A stretch of DNA of 64,000 nt, from assembly GCF_002794255.1 (NCBI RefSeq), contig NZ_PGGW01000017.1:64501-128500 (forward strand), given 5' to 3'. Origin of the DNA: Streptomyces carminius. GTDB lineage: Bacteria > Actinomycetota > Actinomycetes > Streptomycetales > Streptomycetaceae. The notes below the pieces were generated by a model. It had not been told where the DNA came from and did not search any database. It saw only the letters and a list, made by a program, of their open reading frames with translations. Position 1 is the stretch's first letter. Each line of letters begins with the position of its first letter. The position numbers were made by a program, and so were the translations under genes. This document shows, in pieces, positions 1 through 9,552 of the stretch.

Positions 1-1866
1 CTGAAGAACGACGGCCTGCTGCCGCTGGCCGGGGGCACCCGGGTGGCGGTCGTCGGGCTGCTGGCCGACGAGTGCAAGCTGGACTGGTACAGCGGCACCC
101 TGCTGCGCCGCTCCACCCCGCTGGACGGGCTCCGCGAACGGTTCGGCGCCGACCGGGTGACGTACGCCGAGGGCTCCGACCGGGTGCGGCTGCGCTGCCG
201 GGACGGCTGGCTGTCCGTACCGCCCTCCCCGCCGGGGCCGGCCGGCGGGGAGGGCGGTGACGGCGGTACGGCGGCGGGGACGCTGGACCCGGCACTGCGG
301 CGGGGCCGCACCGATCTGCCGCCCCTGACGGTGACCGCCGAGCCCGGGGCGGCCGCGGAGTTCGCCCTGGCGGACTGGGGCGGCGGGGTGCTGACCCTGC
401 GCGCGGCGGACGGCCGCTGTCTGTCGGTCGCCGAGGACGGCCTGCTGCGCGCCTCGGCGGAGCAGCCGGGCGGCTGGGTGGTCCGGGAGACCTTCGAGCT
501 GCGCCCGTACCGCGGCGGGCGGCTGCTCTGGCACCGGGGCACGGGCCGGTACGTGACGGCCCCCGCGGACGGTGCCCGCCTCGCCCGGGACCGCGAGGCG
601 GGCACCACCTTCACCCTGGAGACCGTCGAACGCGGCACGGACGCGGTGGCGGACACCGCCCGGGACGCCGACGTGGTCCTCGTCGTCGCGGGCAACGACC
701 CGCACATCGGCGGCCGGGAGACCGAGGACCGCACCACCCTCGCCCTCCCTCCGCAGCAGGACCGGCTGTGGCGGGCGGCCCGCGCCGCCAATCCGCGCAC
801 CGCCCTGGTGCTCGTCTCCTCCTACCCGTACGCGGTGCGGGAGGCCGACGCCGCCCTGCCCGCCCTGCTGTGGACGGCCCACGGCGGGCAGGCCGCCGGG
901 CAGGCCCTGGCCGCCGTGCTGACCGGCGACGTCCCACCGGGCGGGCGGCTGCCGCAGACCTGGTACGCCCGCGACGCGGACCTTCCCGGGCTGCTGGACT
1001 ACGACATCATCGGCGCCCGCACCACCTACCTGTACTTCGGCGGCACCCCGCTCTACCCCTTCGGCCACGGCCTGTCGTACACCTCCTTCGCCTACGGCCC
1101 GCTGACGGCCGGACACGACGGCGGGACGCTGACCGCCCGCTGCGCGGTGACCAACACCGGGCACGCGGCCGGCGACGAGGTCGTTCAGCTCTACACCCGG
1201 GCGGTCGGGGTGGCCGGGCCCGAGCTGCCCCGCCCCCGCCGCGCCCTGGCCGCCCACCGCCGGATCCGCCTGGCCCCCGGGCAGACGGCACAGGTGGAGT
1301 TCGCCGTCCCGCTCGCCGACGCGCTCGGCTGCTGGGACGTCGCCCACGGCCGCTGGACGGTGACCCCGGGCACCTACGGGATCGACGCCGGCTCCTCCAG
1401 CACCGACCTGCGCACCACGGCGGTCGTCCGGGTGGACGGGGAGCCGCCACGGCCGCGGTCGGTGGCGGACCTGCGGGCCGCCGACTACGACGAGCAGCAC
1501 GGCACCGAACTGGTGGACCTGACCCGGGAACGCGGCGACGCGGTCGCCACGGCCGGCCTGGGCCCGGGTGAACTGGTCTTCCACGCGTGCGACTTCCGCT
1601 CCCGCCCCACCACCGTCACCGTGACGGCCGCCCGCGCGGAGCCGGGCGAGGCGGAGATCGCCCTGCACCTGGACGACCCGGGCGGCGACCGGCTGCTGGC
1701 CTCGCTCACCGTCCCCGCCACCGGCGACCGCCACGCGTACACCACCGTGCGGGCCGAACTGCCCGATCCCCCCACGGGCGTACGCGGCCTGCTGGCCGTC
1801 CTGCACGGCCCCGTCAGACTGGCCCGCCTGGGCTTCGGCGGCCCCTCGTCCGCCGAATCCCCCTGA
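1..1866 (+). CDS. Glycoside hydrolase family 3 protein (beta-glucosidase-like), 5' end outside window
   Basis: The reading frame is open from base 1 and begins inside the protein with the GH3 hallmark LKNDGLLPL, so the catalytic N-terminal TIM barrel lies upstream of the window. What remains is the GH3 C-terminal alpha/beta domain. It is interrupted near bases 340-600 by a beta-trefoil or fascin-like insert (ADGRCLSVAEDG, GTGRYVTA). The C-domain then resumes with AGNDPHIGGRETEDR and LPPQQ (about 690-760), followed by the usual PLYPFGHGLSYTSF segment (about 1050-1090). A fibronectin-III-like domain (about 1120-1430) and a C-terminal CBM6-like beta-sandwich (about 1570-1850) come last. The family hydrolyses beta-glucosides, beta-xylosides or beta-GlcNAc links; the substrate cannot be told from this part. 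No signal peptide is visible because the N-terminus is missing. The family call is firm; the insert and CBM assignments are inference. Confidence 0.9.
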   Translation: MKNDGLLPLAGGTRVAVVGLLADECKLDWYSGTLLRRSTPLDGLRERFGADRVTYAEGSDRVRLRCRDGWLSVPPSPPGPAGGEGGDGGTAAGTLDPALRRGRTDLPPLTVTAEPGAAAEFALADWGGGVLTLRAADGRCLSVAEDGLLRASAEQPGGWVVRETFELRPYRGGRLLWHRGTGRYVTAPADGARLARDREAGTTFTLETVERGTDAVADTARDADVVLVVAGNDPHIGGRETEDRTTLALPPQQDRLWRAARAANPRTALVLVSSYPYAVREADAALPALLWTAHGGQAAGQALAAVLTGDVPPGGRLPQTWYARDADLPGLLDYDIIGARTTYLYFGGTPLYPFGHGLSYTSFAYGPLTAGHDGGTLTARCAVTNTGHAAGDEVVQLYTRAVGVAGPELPRPRRALAAHRRIRLAPGQTAQVEFAVPLADALGCWDVAHGRWTVTPGTYGIDAGSSSTDLRTTAVVRVDGEPPRPRSVADLRAADYDEQHGTELVDLTRERGDAVATAGLGPGELVFHACDFRSRPTTVTVTAARAEPGEAEIALHLDDPGGDRLLASLTVPATGDRHAYTTVRAELPDPPTGVRGLLAVLHGPVRLARLGFGGPSSAESP

Positions 1867-2274
1867 CGACAGGCGGACCACGCCGCGTCCCGGCCCGATG
1901 GGGGCCGGCCGGGCCGCGGCGGCCCTTCCGGGCACGCCGCACGCCCCGCCGTCACACCGGCCGGATACGGTTCGGGGCACCGTCCGCCGCCCCGTGGAGG
2001 CGCCCATGAGCCGGGACGTCCCTCTGCTGCCCGTGCCCGCGCGCCTCGGTCCGCTCGCCGAACTGCCCGACTGGTCGCCCGGCCCGGTCGGCGGCGTACA
2101 CCGCGAACAGGCAGGCGACGGCGGGCATGTCGGAACCGGCCGTCCTGGCCGCCACCGAGCACAGCCCGGTGGCGGCCAGGACGGTGTGGCCGGGGCCCGG
2201 CGGCCCGGGGCGCTGGTGGCGGGGCCGGCCGGCACGGCCCCCGGCGGGCCGGCCCCGGCCCGCCCGTCAGAGCC
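1867..2274. other. 408-bp intergenic region between convergent genes
   Basis: No convincing gene is present. The minus-strand frame at 1952-2155 contains a stretch (MPAVACLFAVYAADRAG) that reads like the membrane N-terminus of a Streptomyces sensor kinase. It has no start signal and quickly becomes non-sense-like, so it may be a decayed remnant; this is weak. A GC hairpin at 1892-1915 (GGCCCG/CGGGCC) follows the glycosidase gene and could end its transcript. Confidence 0.35.
2244..2263 (-). terminator. Hairpin downstream of the aldehyde dehydrogenase gene
   Basis: Seven-base perfect arms GCGGGCC/GGCCCGC enclose a 6-nt loop about 11 bases past the stop of the minus-strand aldehyde dehydrogenase. 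There is no U-tract, as is common in high-G+C actinobacteria. Confidence 0.5.
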
Positions 2275-3729
2275 TCACAGTTCCAGGCCGGTGAGGACCA
2301 TCACCCGCTCGTAGGTGTAGTCCTCCATGGCGAACCGCACGCCCTCGCGCCCGGTGCCGGACTCCTTGGTGCCGCCGTAGGGCATCTGGTCCGCCCGGTA
2401 GGAGGGCACGTCGCCGATGATCACGCCGCCGACCTCCAGGGCTCGGTGGGCGCGGAAGGCGGCCTGCACGTCGTGGGTGAACACGCCCGCCTGCAGGCCG
2501 TACTTCGAGTCGTTGACCGCCGCGAAGGCGGCCTCCTCGTCCTCGGCGGAGGCGAGGGTCAGCACCGGGCCGAAGACCTCCTCGCAGGAGATCCGCACGT
2601 CGGCGGGCACGTCGGCGAGGACGGTGGGCGCGTACGCGGCACCGTCCCGCTTGCCGCCGGTCAGCAGCTTCGCCCCGGCGGCGACCGCCTCCTCCACCCA
2701 GGACTCCACCCGCCGGGCGGCGTCCTCGCTGATCAGCGGGCCGACGTCGGTGGCCTCGTCCGAGGGGTCGCCGGTGACCTGCGCCTCGACCGCCTCGATC
2801 ACCCTGGGCACCAGCCGGTCGTACACCGAGGCGTCGGCGACGACGCGCTGGACGGAGATGCAGGACTGGCCGCCCTGGTAGTTGGAGAAGGCGGCGATGC
2901 GCCGCGCGGCGAAGTCCAGGTCCTCGTCCGAGGACCAGTCGGCCAGCACCACGGCCGCGCCGTTGCCGCCCAGTTCCAGGGTGACACGCTTGCGGGGCAC
3001 GGAGTCCAGGATGGACCAGCCGACCGGCCCGGAGCCGGTGAAGGAGATCACCGGCAGCCGCTCGTCGGCCACCAGGGACGGCATGCGGTCGTTGGGGACG
3101 GGCAGCACCGACCAGGAGCCGGCGGGCAGGCCGGTCTCGGCCAGCAGTTCGCCGATGAGCAGCCCCGACAGCGGGGTGGCCGGGGCGGGCTTGAGGATGA
3201 TCGGTGTGCCGACGGCGATGGCCGGGGCGACCTTGTGGGCGCACAGGTTGAGGGGGAAGTTGAACGGCGCGATGCCCAGCACCGGTCCGCGCGGGAAACG
3301 GCGGGTCAGGGCGAGGCGTCCGGTGCCGCCCGCGTCGGAGTCCAGCCGCTGGGCGGTGCCGCCGTTGAAGCGGCGGGCCTCCTCGGCGGCCCAGCGGAAG
3401 ACCGAGACACAGCGGCCGACCTCGCCGCGGGCCCACTTGACGGGCTTGCCGTTCTCGGCGGAGATCAGCCGCGCGATCTCCTCGGTGCGCTCGGTCAGCC
3501 GCCGCGTGACATGGTCCAGGGCCGCGGCGCGTACGTGCGCGGGGGTGGCGGCGAACTCGGCGGCCACCGAAGCGGCGGCGGCCACGGCCTGCTCGACCTG
3601 GTCCTCGGTGGGGACGGCGACGGTGCCGACGGTGCGGCCGTCCCAGGGCGAGGTGACCGTGAGGGTCTCGTCGCCGGTCGCCTCGCGGCCGGCGAGCCAG
3701 AACGCGTGCGGAGAGGTGGCTGTGGTCAC
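2275..3729 (-). CDS. Aldehyde dehydrogenase family protein
   Basis: NAD(P)-dependent oxidation of an aldehyde to its acid. The 484-residue product has the family's usual length. The catalytic cysteine is in GGQSCISVQRV (about Cys290), the general-base glutamate in LELGGNGAAVV, and the cofactor-binding ITFTGS-type segment reads VISFTGSGPVG. The GTG at 3729 is chosen because it gives the standard N-terminus and has GGAAGG upstream; the frame stays open to 3870 without family similarity. The active-site context (SCISVQRV) resembles lactaldehyde, sulfoacetaldehyde or phosphonoacetaldehyde dehydrogenases more than classic succinate-semialdehyde dehydrogenase, so the substrate is open. A PucR-type regulator and gabT lie within 8 kb, so a role in GABA or another amine-derived semialdehyde pathway is a reasonable inference only. 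Confidence 0.93.
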   Translation of the reverse strand: MTTATSPHAFWLAGREATGDETLTVTSPWDGRTVGTVAVPTEDQVEQAVAAAASVAAEFAATPAHVRAAALDHVTRRLTERTEEIARLISAENGKPVKWARGEVGRCVSVFRWAAEEARRFNGGTAQRLDSDAGGTGRLALTRRFPRGPVLGIAPFNFPLNLCAHKVAPAIAVGTPIILKPAPATPLSGLLIGELLAETGLPAGSWSVLPVPNDRMPSLVADERLPVISFTGSGPVGWSILDSVPRKRVTLELGGNGAAVVLADWSSDEDLDFAARRIAAFSNYQGGQSCISVQRVVADASVYDRLVPRVIEAVEAQVTGDPSDEATDVGPLISEDAARRVESWVEEAVAAGAKLLTGGKRDGAAYAPTVLADVPADVRISCEEVFGPVLTLASAEDEEAAFAAVNDSKYGLQAGVFTHDVQAAFRAHRALEVGGVIIGDVPSYRADQMPYGGTKESGTGREGVRFAMEDYTYERVMVLTGLEL

Positions 3730-4052
3730 TGCGTATCCCGGCCCTTCCGAGGTGGTGGTCCGACGTGGTGGTCCGTCGTGTGGAGCGGCGAAGGTGTGGA
3801 GGCGCGCGGTCGGGACGCGCCGGGAACCGGCGGTGGCGCACGGGTGCACGGTCGGCGCTCCCGCCTCCACCGTAGGGGCCGTACCTGCGCGGGGCTGTTG
3901 TCCAGCGTGTAGCAGTGGGGTGTTTCCCCGCTACGTTTCGGCGGGGCGGGCGCGGCCGATTCCCGCGAGCGCCATTGCCGTCGGCCCTTCTTGCCGCGAT
4001 CATGACACGGCACGCAACCCCACCCGTCGAACTGGACACCCCAGGAGACGCG
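3730..4052. promoter_or_regulatory. Divergent intergenic region (323 bp) with an imperfect inverted repeat
   Basis: This region separates the divergently transcribed aldehyde dehydrogenase (minus) and M14 carboxypeptidase (plus). It is less GC-rich than its surroundings and should hold both promoters, but no clear -35/-10 pair was identified. An imperfect inverted repeat at 3909-3934 (GTAGC-AGT-GGGG / CCCC-GCTAC) is a candidate operator or hairpin. Confidence 0.4.
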
Positions 4053-5399
4053 ATGCGCATACGTACCAGAGGCCGGCGGTCCACCACCGCGGCCGTCCTC
4101 CTCACCCTCGCACTGGCCGTTCCGCTCGGGGCGCAGGCCACCGCCGCGCCCGGCGACGGCGGCCCGCGGGCCGCCACCGCGGGCGAACGGCAGTACGAGA
4201 TCACCGGTGTCACCGGTGCCCCGCAGCGCACGGCCATCGCCCGCACCGGCGTGTCCGTGGACGCCGTGCGCGAGCACTCGGTGGTGGTCACCGCCGACGC
4301 CGCCCAGGCCGAGCGGCTCCGGAAGGCGGGCCACCGCCTGGCCGCGCTGCCCGCTCCCTGGGCCCGCGTGCCCGGAAGCGCCCCCGAGAAAGGTGAGGCG
4401 GGCGTCCTGGACTTCCCTTCCAGGGACTCCCGCTACCACAACTACGCCGAGATGACGGCCGCCATCGACGGCCATGTCGCCGAGCACCCGGACATCATGA
4501 CCAAGCGGGTCATCGGCACCTCCCACCAGGGCCGCGACATCGTGGCCATCAAGATCAGCGACAACGCCCGCACCGACGAGGCCGAACCGGAGGTGCTCTT
4601 CACACACCACCAGCACGCCCGCGAGCACCTGACCGTCGAGATGGCGCTCTACATCATCCGGGAATTCGGCCGGCAGTACGGCTCGGACTCCCGCATCACC
4701 CGGATGGTGAACCAGCGGGAGCTGTGGATCATCCCCGATCTCAATCCCGACGGCGGCGAGTACGACATCGCGACCGGCGACTACCGCAGCTGGCGCAAGA
4801 ACCGTCAGCCCACCCCCGGCTCCCGGTACGTCGGCACCGACCTCAACCGCAACTGGCCCTACAAGTGGGGCTGCTGCGGCGGCTCCTCGGGCAGCCCCTC
4901 CGACATCACCTACCGCGGCCCGTCCGCCGGTTCCGCCCCCGAGGTGCGGACCGTGATGGACTTCGTCGCCGGCCGGGTCGTCGGCGGTGAGCAGCAGATC
5001 ACCGCACACATCGACTTCCACACCTACAGCGAACTGGTGCTGTGGCCGTACGGCTACACCTACGACGACACCGCCCCCGGGCTCACCCGGGACGACCACG
5101 ACGCCTTCGCGGCCGTGGGCCGGGCGATGGCCGACAGCAACGGCTACACCCCGCAGCAGTCCAGCGACCTGTACGTCACCGACGGAAGCGTCAACGACTG
5201 GATGTGGGGCGAGCACGGCATCTTCAGCTACACCTTCGAGATGTACCCCGGGCCCAACGGCTCGGAGGGCTTCTACCCGCCCGACGAGGTGATCGAGCGG
5301 GAGACCAGCCGCAACGAGGACGCGGTGCTCCTGCTGCTGGAGAACGCCGACTGCATGTACCGCTCGATCGGCAAGGAGGAGCAGTACTGCGCCGCGTGA
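4053..5399 (+). CDS. Secreted M14 zinc carboxypeptidase
   Basis: An extracellular metallocarboxypeptidase that removes C-terminal amino acids, of the carboxypeptidase T/SG type common in Streptomyces; 448 residues. The ATG at 4053 is preceded by CAGGAGA. Residues 1-32 form a Sec signal peptide: an Arg-rich start, a hydrophobic core ([16 protein letters not shown]), then AQATAAP. A propeptide of about 90 residues follows. The zinc site is His188 and Glu191 (HAREH) plus His323 ([12 protein letters not shown]). The substrate-binding block is [12 protein letters not shown] and the catalytic glutamate is Glu396 in YTFEMYP. It stands alone, divergent from the aldehyde dehydrogenase and convergent with the PucR regulator. 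All key residues are present, so it should be active once the propeptide is removed. Confidence 0.96.
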   Translation: MRIRTRGRRSTTAAVLLTLALAVPLGAQATAAPGDGGPRAATAGERQYEITGVTGAPQRTAIARTGVSVDAVREHSVVVTADAAQAERLRKAGHRLAALPAPWARVPGSAPEKGEAGVLDFPSRDSRYHNYAEMTAAIDGHVAEHPDIMTKRVIGTSHQGRDIVAIKISDNARTDEAEPEVLFTHHQHAREHLTVEMALYIIREFGRQYGSDSRITRMVNQRELWIIPDLNPDGGEYDIATGDYRSWRKNRQPTPGSRYVGTDLNRNWPYKWGCCGGSSGSPSDITYRGPSAGSAPEVRTVMDFVAGRVVGGEQQITAHIDFHTYSELVLWPYGYTYDDTAPGLTRDDHDAFAAVGRAMADSNGYTPQQSSDLYVTDGSVNDWMWGEHGIFSYTFEMYPGPNGSEGFYPPDEVIERETSRNEDAVLLLLENADCMYRSIGKEEQYCAA

Positions 5400-5435
5400 G
5401 CGGCGCCGCCGGCCGGTGAGGCCGAGCCGGTGAGG

Positions 5436-7202
5436 TCAGACCTGCGCCGCCCGGTCCGCTCCCTCGGCGGGCCGGGCCGGCGGCACGGCCGTCGTCGCCT
5501 TGAGCGCCAGCCACAGCTCCATCCGCGCGTCCGGATCGTCCAGCGACCGGCCGAGGATCTCCTCGACCCGCCGCATCCGGTAGCGGAGGGTGTGCCGGTG
5601 GACGCCGAGGTCGGCGGCGGCCGCGTCCCACTGCCCGTGCCGGGAGAGCCAGGCGTGCAGGGAGGCGACCAGATCGCCGCGGCCGTGCGCGTCGTGCTCG
5701 CGCAGCGCCCGCAGCATGCCGTCCGCGAAGGCCCGTACTGCGTCGTCGGCCAGCAGCGGGAGCACCGAGCCGGAGGCGACGTCCTCGTGCTCGACGAGTG
5801 TCCGGCCGCGGCGGCGGGCCACCGACAGCGCCTGCTCGGCCTGTTTGAGGGCGACGGTCACGGCGGCCAGCCCGGCGGGGGCCGAGAGGCCGATGACCAC
5901 CCCGTGCTCCGGGCCGCCCGCTCCCTCGCCCGCGCCTGCGGTGCCGCCCTCGGCGGCGAAGTCCGCACAGGCGGCGGCCGCGGCCCCGCCGTCGGTCACC
6001 AGTCCCACCAACCGGTCGCCGTGCGGGACCAGCAGGACCGACTCCCCGGCCCGGGCCGCGGCCGCCTCGGTCCTGGCGGCCAGGGCCTCCACCGCCGGGG
6101 GCAGCCCGGCGTCCGCCGCCGCGGGTGGTGACGGCGGACCGCCCGTGCCGCCCTCCCGGTCCCGGTCCCGGGTGCCGGACGGCCGCCGGGCCGCCGGTAC
6201 GGGTATGCCCTCCGCCACCACCACCCGCAGCGGCGCGTCCAGCAGTCCGCCGTAGAGGGTGCCCGCGACGGCCCGGGCGTGGTCGCCCTCCCCTGCCAGC
6301 AGCATCCGCAGCACCGCGGCGCCCAGCCGCTGCTCGGCCTCCCGCAGGGCGCGCGACCGCTCGGTGGCCAGGGTCAGCAGGGCGACGGCGGAGTTGACGG
6401 CGTAGCGCTCGGCGGTGCCCGGCGGGGCGTCCGTGCCGACGGCGAGTACGGCCCGCGCCCGCCGCCCGGAGCCGATCGACTGCAGTTCCACCCGGTCGGC
6501 CGCCGGGTTCCCGGGTCCGCCGTCCGGGCCGCCGTCCGGCCGGCCGGACGCACCGGCGGGCGGGCCGCCCACCACGGCGCTGGCGGGTGCGGGCCGGTCG
6601 CGCAGCCGCTCCACGTCGCCGGTCAGCCGCGCGGCGCGGCGGGCCGCCCAGGCCGGGGCGGCGGCGACCAGCGCGCCGGAGGCGTCGTAGAGGGCGGCCC
6701 AGCCGTCGATGTGGGCGGCCAGTTTCGCCAGCAGGGCGGCCGGGCCGCGCGCGGACTGCGCGGCCCGGGTCAGCTCGCGCTGGGCCTCGAAGCCCGCGGT
6801 GACCGCGCGGTACTGTTCGGCGGCGTTGGCCGCCGAGACCGCCTTGCTGATCGCCAGGAACGGGGTGCGCCGGGGCACCTCCAGCAGCGGGAAACCGGCC
6901 TCCCGGGCGGCCGTGAGCAGCGCCTGGGGCACCGTCTCGTAGGCGACCCCGGCGGCGAAGCCCAGACCGACCACCCCGGCGGCGGCCAGCCGCCCGACGT
7001 AGCGGCGCATCGCGTCGCCGTCCTCGACGTCCAGCTTCATCGCCGTGACCAGCAGCAGCTCCCCGCCCTCCAGGTACGGCACGGGGTCGGCCAGTTCGCT
7101 CACATGCGCCCAGCGCACGGGTACGTCCAGCCGGTCCTCACCCGCGCGCACGGTGAGTTTCAGTGAGGAGTGCTGGACCAGCGAGGCGAGGGTGAGCGGC
7201 AT
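5436..7202 (-). CDS. PucR-family transcriptional regulator
   Basis: A 588-residue regulator. The N-terminal PucR sensory domain occupies about residues 1-125 (MPLTLASLVQHSSLKL, VSELADPVPYLEGGELLL). A GGDEF-like central region follows, then a C-terminal PucR-type helix-turn-helix (AAAADLGVHRHTLRYRMRR, about residues 530-555). The ATG at 7202 gives the canonical start; the frame remains open to 7295 but that part has no family similarity. PucR proteins activate purine, proline or GABA degradation genes. In Corynebacterium a PucR-type GabR controls GABA use. The nearby gabT and aldehyde dehydrogenases make them likely targets here, which is inference. The stop lies 36 bases from that of the convergent carboxypeptidase. 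Confidence 0.93.
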   Translation of the reverse strand: MPLTLASLVQHSSLKLTVRAGEDRLDVPVRWAHVSELADPVPYLEGGELLLVTAMKLDVEDGDAMRRYVGRLAAAGVVGLGFAAGVAYETVPQALLTAAREAGFPLLEVPRRTPFLAISKAVSAANAAEQYRAVTAGFEAQRELTRAAQSARGPAALLAKLAAHIDGWAALYDASGALVAAAPAWAARRAARLTGDVERLRDRPAPASAVVGGPPAGASGRPDGGPDGGPGNPAADRVELQSIGSGRRARAVLAVGTDAPPGTAERYAVNSAVALLTLATERSRALREAEQRLGAAVLRMLLAGEGDHARAVAGTLYGGLLDAPLRVVVAEGIPVPAARRPSGTRDRDREGGTGGPPSPPAAADAGLPPAVEALAARTEAAAARAGESVLLVPHGDRLVGLVTDGGAAAAACADFAAEGGTAGAGEGAGGPEHGVVIGLSAPAGLAAVTVALKQAEQALSVARRRGRTLVEHEDVASGSVLPLLADDAVRAFADGMLRALREHDAHGRGDLVASLHAWLSRHGQWDAAAADLGVHRHTLRYRMRRVEEILGRSLDDPDARMELWLALKATTAVPPARPAEGADRAAQV

Positions 7203-7404
7203 GGCTGATCGGAAGCCCTTTCCGGCGGCCGACCGCTTCGTCGGCGGTTTCCGGCAGACGGGGTGGTGACGCGAGACGGCGGTTTTTGGCCACACGGTAG
7301 TGACAGCAAGCCCGGACCATTACCAACCGTACAACCGCATGCGCCGTGGTGCACCGCCGTGTCCGGTTCGTCCCGCGTGTTTCCTCAGGTCTTCGGGGGC
7401 GCAG

Positions 7405-9552
7405 TCATTCCCCGAGTCTGGTCAGCACCGGCGGGCTCGTCTCGCCGCGGACCGTGGTGAGCGACACCACCGCGTGCCCCGGCGGCACCTCGTGGGCGAG
7501 GTCGGAGGCGGACCACCGCTCCCGCTGGACGGTGCGCACGGTCACCGACCTCGTGGTCGCCCGCACCCCCGTGAACAGGGTGCGCACTCCCCGGGCGGCG
7601 CGCCGGAGCGGCCCACCGGAGAAGTCGGGGTTGTGGGTGACGTCCTCGGTCTTGACCCACTCCCGGCCCCAGGCCTGCGCGAACACCTCACCGTCCCAGG
7701 TGCTCACCCCGGACAGCACCACCCGGCAGCCGACCGCCCCGACGGCCGCCGCGCGCAGCGGCTCGGGCAGTTCGTCCAGGCTGCGCAGCGCCAGCACCAC
7801 GCCCGCGTTGGCGGTCCGCAGCCGCTGCACCGCCCGTACGGAGGCGGGGGTGAGGGTCTGCTCGGCGTCGTCGAGCACCAGGCAGGCGAACAGCGAGCGC
7901 TCGTCACGGTTGCGGGCACCGGCGGTGAACTGGGCGAGGAGCAGCCGGGCCAGCAGCCGGGACGCCTCGGCGTGCCCGCGTTCGGGCAGGTCGATCCGCA
8001 CCCGCAGCGGATGCTCCAGATCGCGCATGGCGAAGGGGCGGGTGGTGCCGCCGGTGTCGAAGAACCCGGCGAACGCGGGCCGGTCCAGCAGCGCGATCCG
8101 GTCGGCCAGCAGCGGGCCGGGATCACCGGGGCGCCCCGACTGGCGCTCGCGGGCGTCCAGTTCGCGCAGGGCGGCACCGTCCCCGGCCGCCTCGCACGCC
8201 TGGCGCAGCGCGGCGAGCGCCACCGGCACCCCGTCGAGCAGTTCGCGCAGCTCGGGCACGGACGGGAAGCGGCCGTGCGCCGCCCGGTGGGGGCCGATCA
8301 GCTGGGCGAGGACGGTGGCGGCACGGCGGGTGTCGGCCTCGCTGCCGGGAACGCCGGGGCCGCCGGGCGCGTCCCCGACCAGCGCCTCGGCCAGTACGGC
8401 GGCGGCCTCGTCGGGGTCCTCGGTGCCGCCGTAGAGGTCGAGGTCGTGGGCGGAACCGGGGCTGCCGAGCCGGATCACCACGTCGTAGGCCTCGTCGGGA
8501 CCGAGCCCGGCACCCGGCGCGCCCACGGCGACCACCGCGGCCCGCCCGGCGAGCGCCTGGAGCGCGAGGGACTCCACCGCCGGCCGCACCACCCGGCTGG
8601 TCTTGCCCGCCGCGGACGGCCCCACCACCAGCAGGGACGTACTCAGCAGCGCCGGTTCGAGAGCGAGGCGGACGCCCCGGTAGGCGTACGGATTGCGCTC
8701 CTCGTCGGGCGCGGCACCCAGCCGTACCTGACCGGTCAGCAGATCGTGGCGGGCCGCCCGTACGGGCAGGTCGCGGGCGCCGGAGGGGTGGGTGAAGGCG
8801 GCGGCGCCCCGCTCGAGCACCTCCCGGGCGAACTCCGGCTGCCGGGCGGGTTCGGCCCGCACCGACTGCCAGGCGCGCTCGATCCGGGCGTAGTCCACGT
8901 CGGTCATCCGCCCGGCGTGGATCTCGGCGGTCAGCCGGTCGGCGGCGGCGTGCTCGCCGGCGGCCCGCAGCCGGGGCCACAGAACCGGATCGGCGGGTCC
9001 GCCCCCGGACACGGCCGCGGGGGTGGTCCCGGCGCCGTCCCGGTCCGCCGGCCGGGGGCGGACATGGCGCCGCCAGACCTCGTCCCAGCGGCCGAGGCGG
9101 CCGAAGACATACGCCAGCAGGAGTGCGAGCACGACCCGGTAGACGTGGATGAGGTTCACGGCCTTCCCGGTGCCCCGCCAGGAGTCGGGCATGATCCAGC
9201 CCAGCGGCCACATCAGCGGGGGGAGGTAGCCGTTGTAGGCCAGCGACCAGACCAGCAGCCCGCCCAGCAGCGCCAGCGCCGCACCGCCCAGCAGCTGCCG
9301 GTCGTCCAGCCGGTCGGGGTCCTCCGGGGGTTTGGGCCGGTGCCCGTACCGCCACACGCCCGGCTCCGCCTCGGGGCGCGCGGTGCGCAGCCACTCCGTC
9401 AGGGCGGGCCCGGCGGCGGGTGCCTGACGCGGCATCGGGGGCACCGGCGGGGGCGGGGGCATCGCCGGTACGGCCCCCGGACCGCCGTGCGCCCACCGCA
9501 GCTCCCGCGGGTCCCGCGCGTCCCGTGCCCCGTGCGTCCCGTCGCCCACCAT
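7405..9552 (-). CDS. Membrane-anchored TraG/VirD4-like P-loop ATPase, function unknown
   Basis: A protein of about 715 residues. The N-terminus is proline-rich (PAMPPPPPVPPMPRQ). Two predicted membrane helices follow at about residues 85-105 (LLGGAALALLGGLLVWSLAY) and 130-150 (VVLALLLAYVFGR). A large cytoplasmic ATPase follows, with Walker A GPSAAGKTS near residue 310 and a Walker B-like segment LFACLVLDDAEQ near residue 557. The layout resembles type IV coupling proteins or FtsK/HerA-like pumps, but no conjugation, relaxase or secretion genes lie nearby. It sits between the PucR gene and gabT, divergent from gabT. From memory, orthologues occupy this position in other streptomycetes as an ATP/GTP-binding protein. 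The ATG at 9552 has a GAGGAG about 12 bases upstream; a longer start at 9594 is possible. Confidence 0.8.
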   Translation of the reverse strand: MVGDGTHGARDARDPRELRWAHGGPGAVPAMPPPPPVPPMPRQAPAAGPALTEWLRTARPEAEPGVWRYGHRPKPPEDPDRLDDRQLLGGAALALLGGLLVWSLAYNGYLPPLMWPLGWIMPDSWRGTGKAVNLIHVYRVVLALLLAYVFGRLGRWDEVWRRHVRPRPADRDGAGTTPAAVSGGGPADPVLWPRLRAAGEHAAADRLTAEIHAGRMTDVDYARIERAWQSVRAEPARQPEFAREVLERGAAAFTHPSGARDLPVRAARHDLLTGQVRLGAAPDEERNPYAYRGVRLALEPALLSTSLLVVGPSAAGKTSRVVRPAVESLALQALAGRAAVVAVGAPGAGLGPDEAYDVVIRLGSPGSAHDLDLYGGTEDPDEAAAVLAEALVGDAPGGPGVPGSEADTRRAATVLAQLIGPHRAAHGRFPSVPELRELLDGVPVALAALRQACEAAGDGAALRELDARERQSGRPGDPGPLLADRIALLDRPAFAGFFDTGGTTRPFAMRDLEHPLRVRIDLPERGHAEASRLLARLLLAQFTAGARNRDERSLFACLVLDDAEQTLTPASVRAVQRLRTANAGVVLALRSLDELPEPLRAAAVGAVGCRVVLSGVSTWDGEVFAQAWGREWVKTEDVTHNPDFSGGPLRRAARGVRTLFTGVRATTRSVTVRTVQRERWSASDLAHEVPPGHAVVSLTTVRGETSPPVLTRLGE

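Noticed and set aside
1952..2155. Possible sensor-kinase fragment on the minus strand
   Set aside because: Only about 30 residues look membrane-like; no start, motif or matching partner gene. Kept only as a note in the intergenic entry.
2446..3912. Plus-strand open frame opposite the aldehyde dehydrogenase
   Set aside because: The minus-strand product has every catalytic residue of the family; the plus-strand translation has no recognisable content.
3909..3934. Imperfect inverted repeat as a firm operator
   Set aside because: The arms carry a 3-nt bulge and occur once; kept only as a low-confidence candidate in the intergenic entry.
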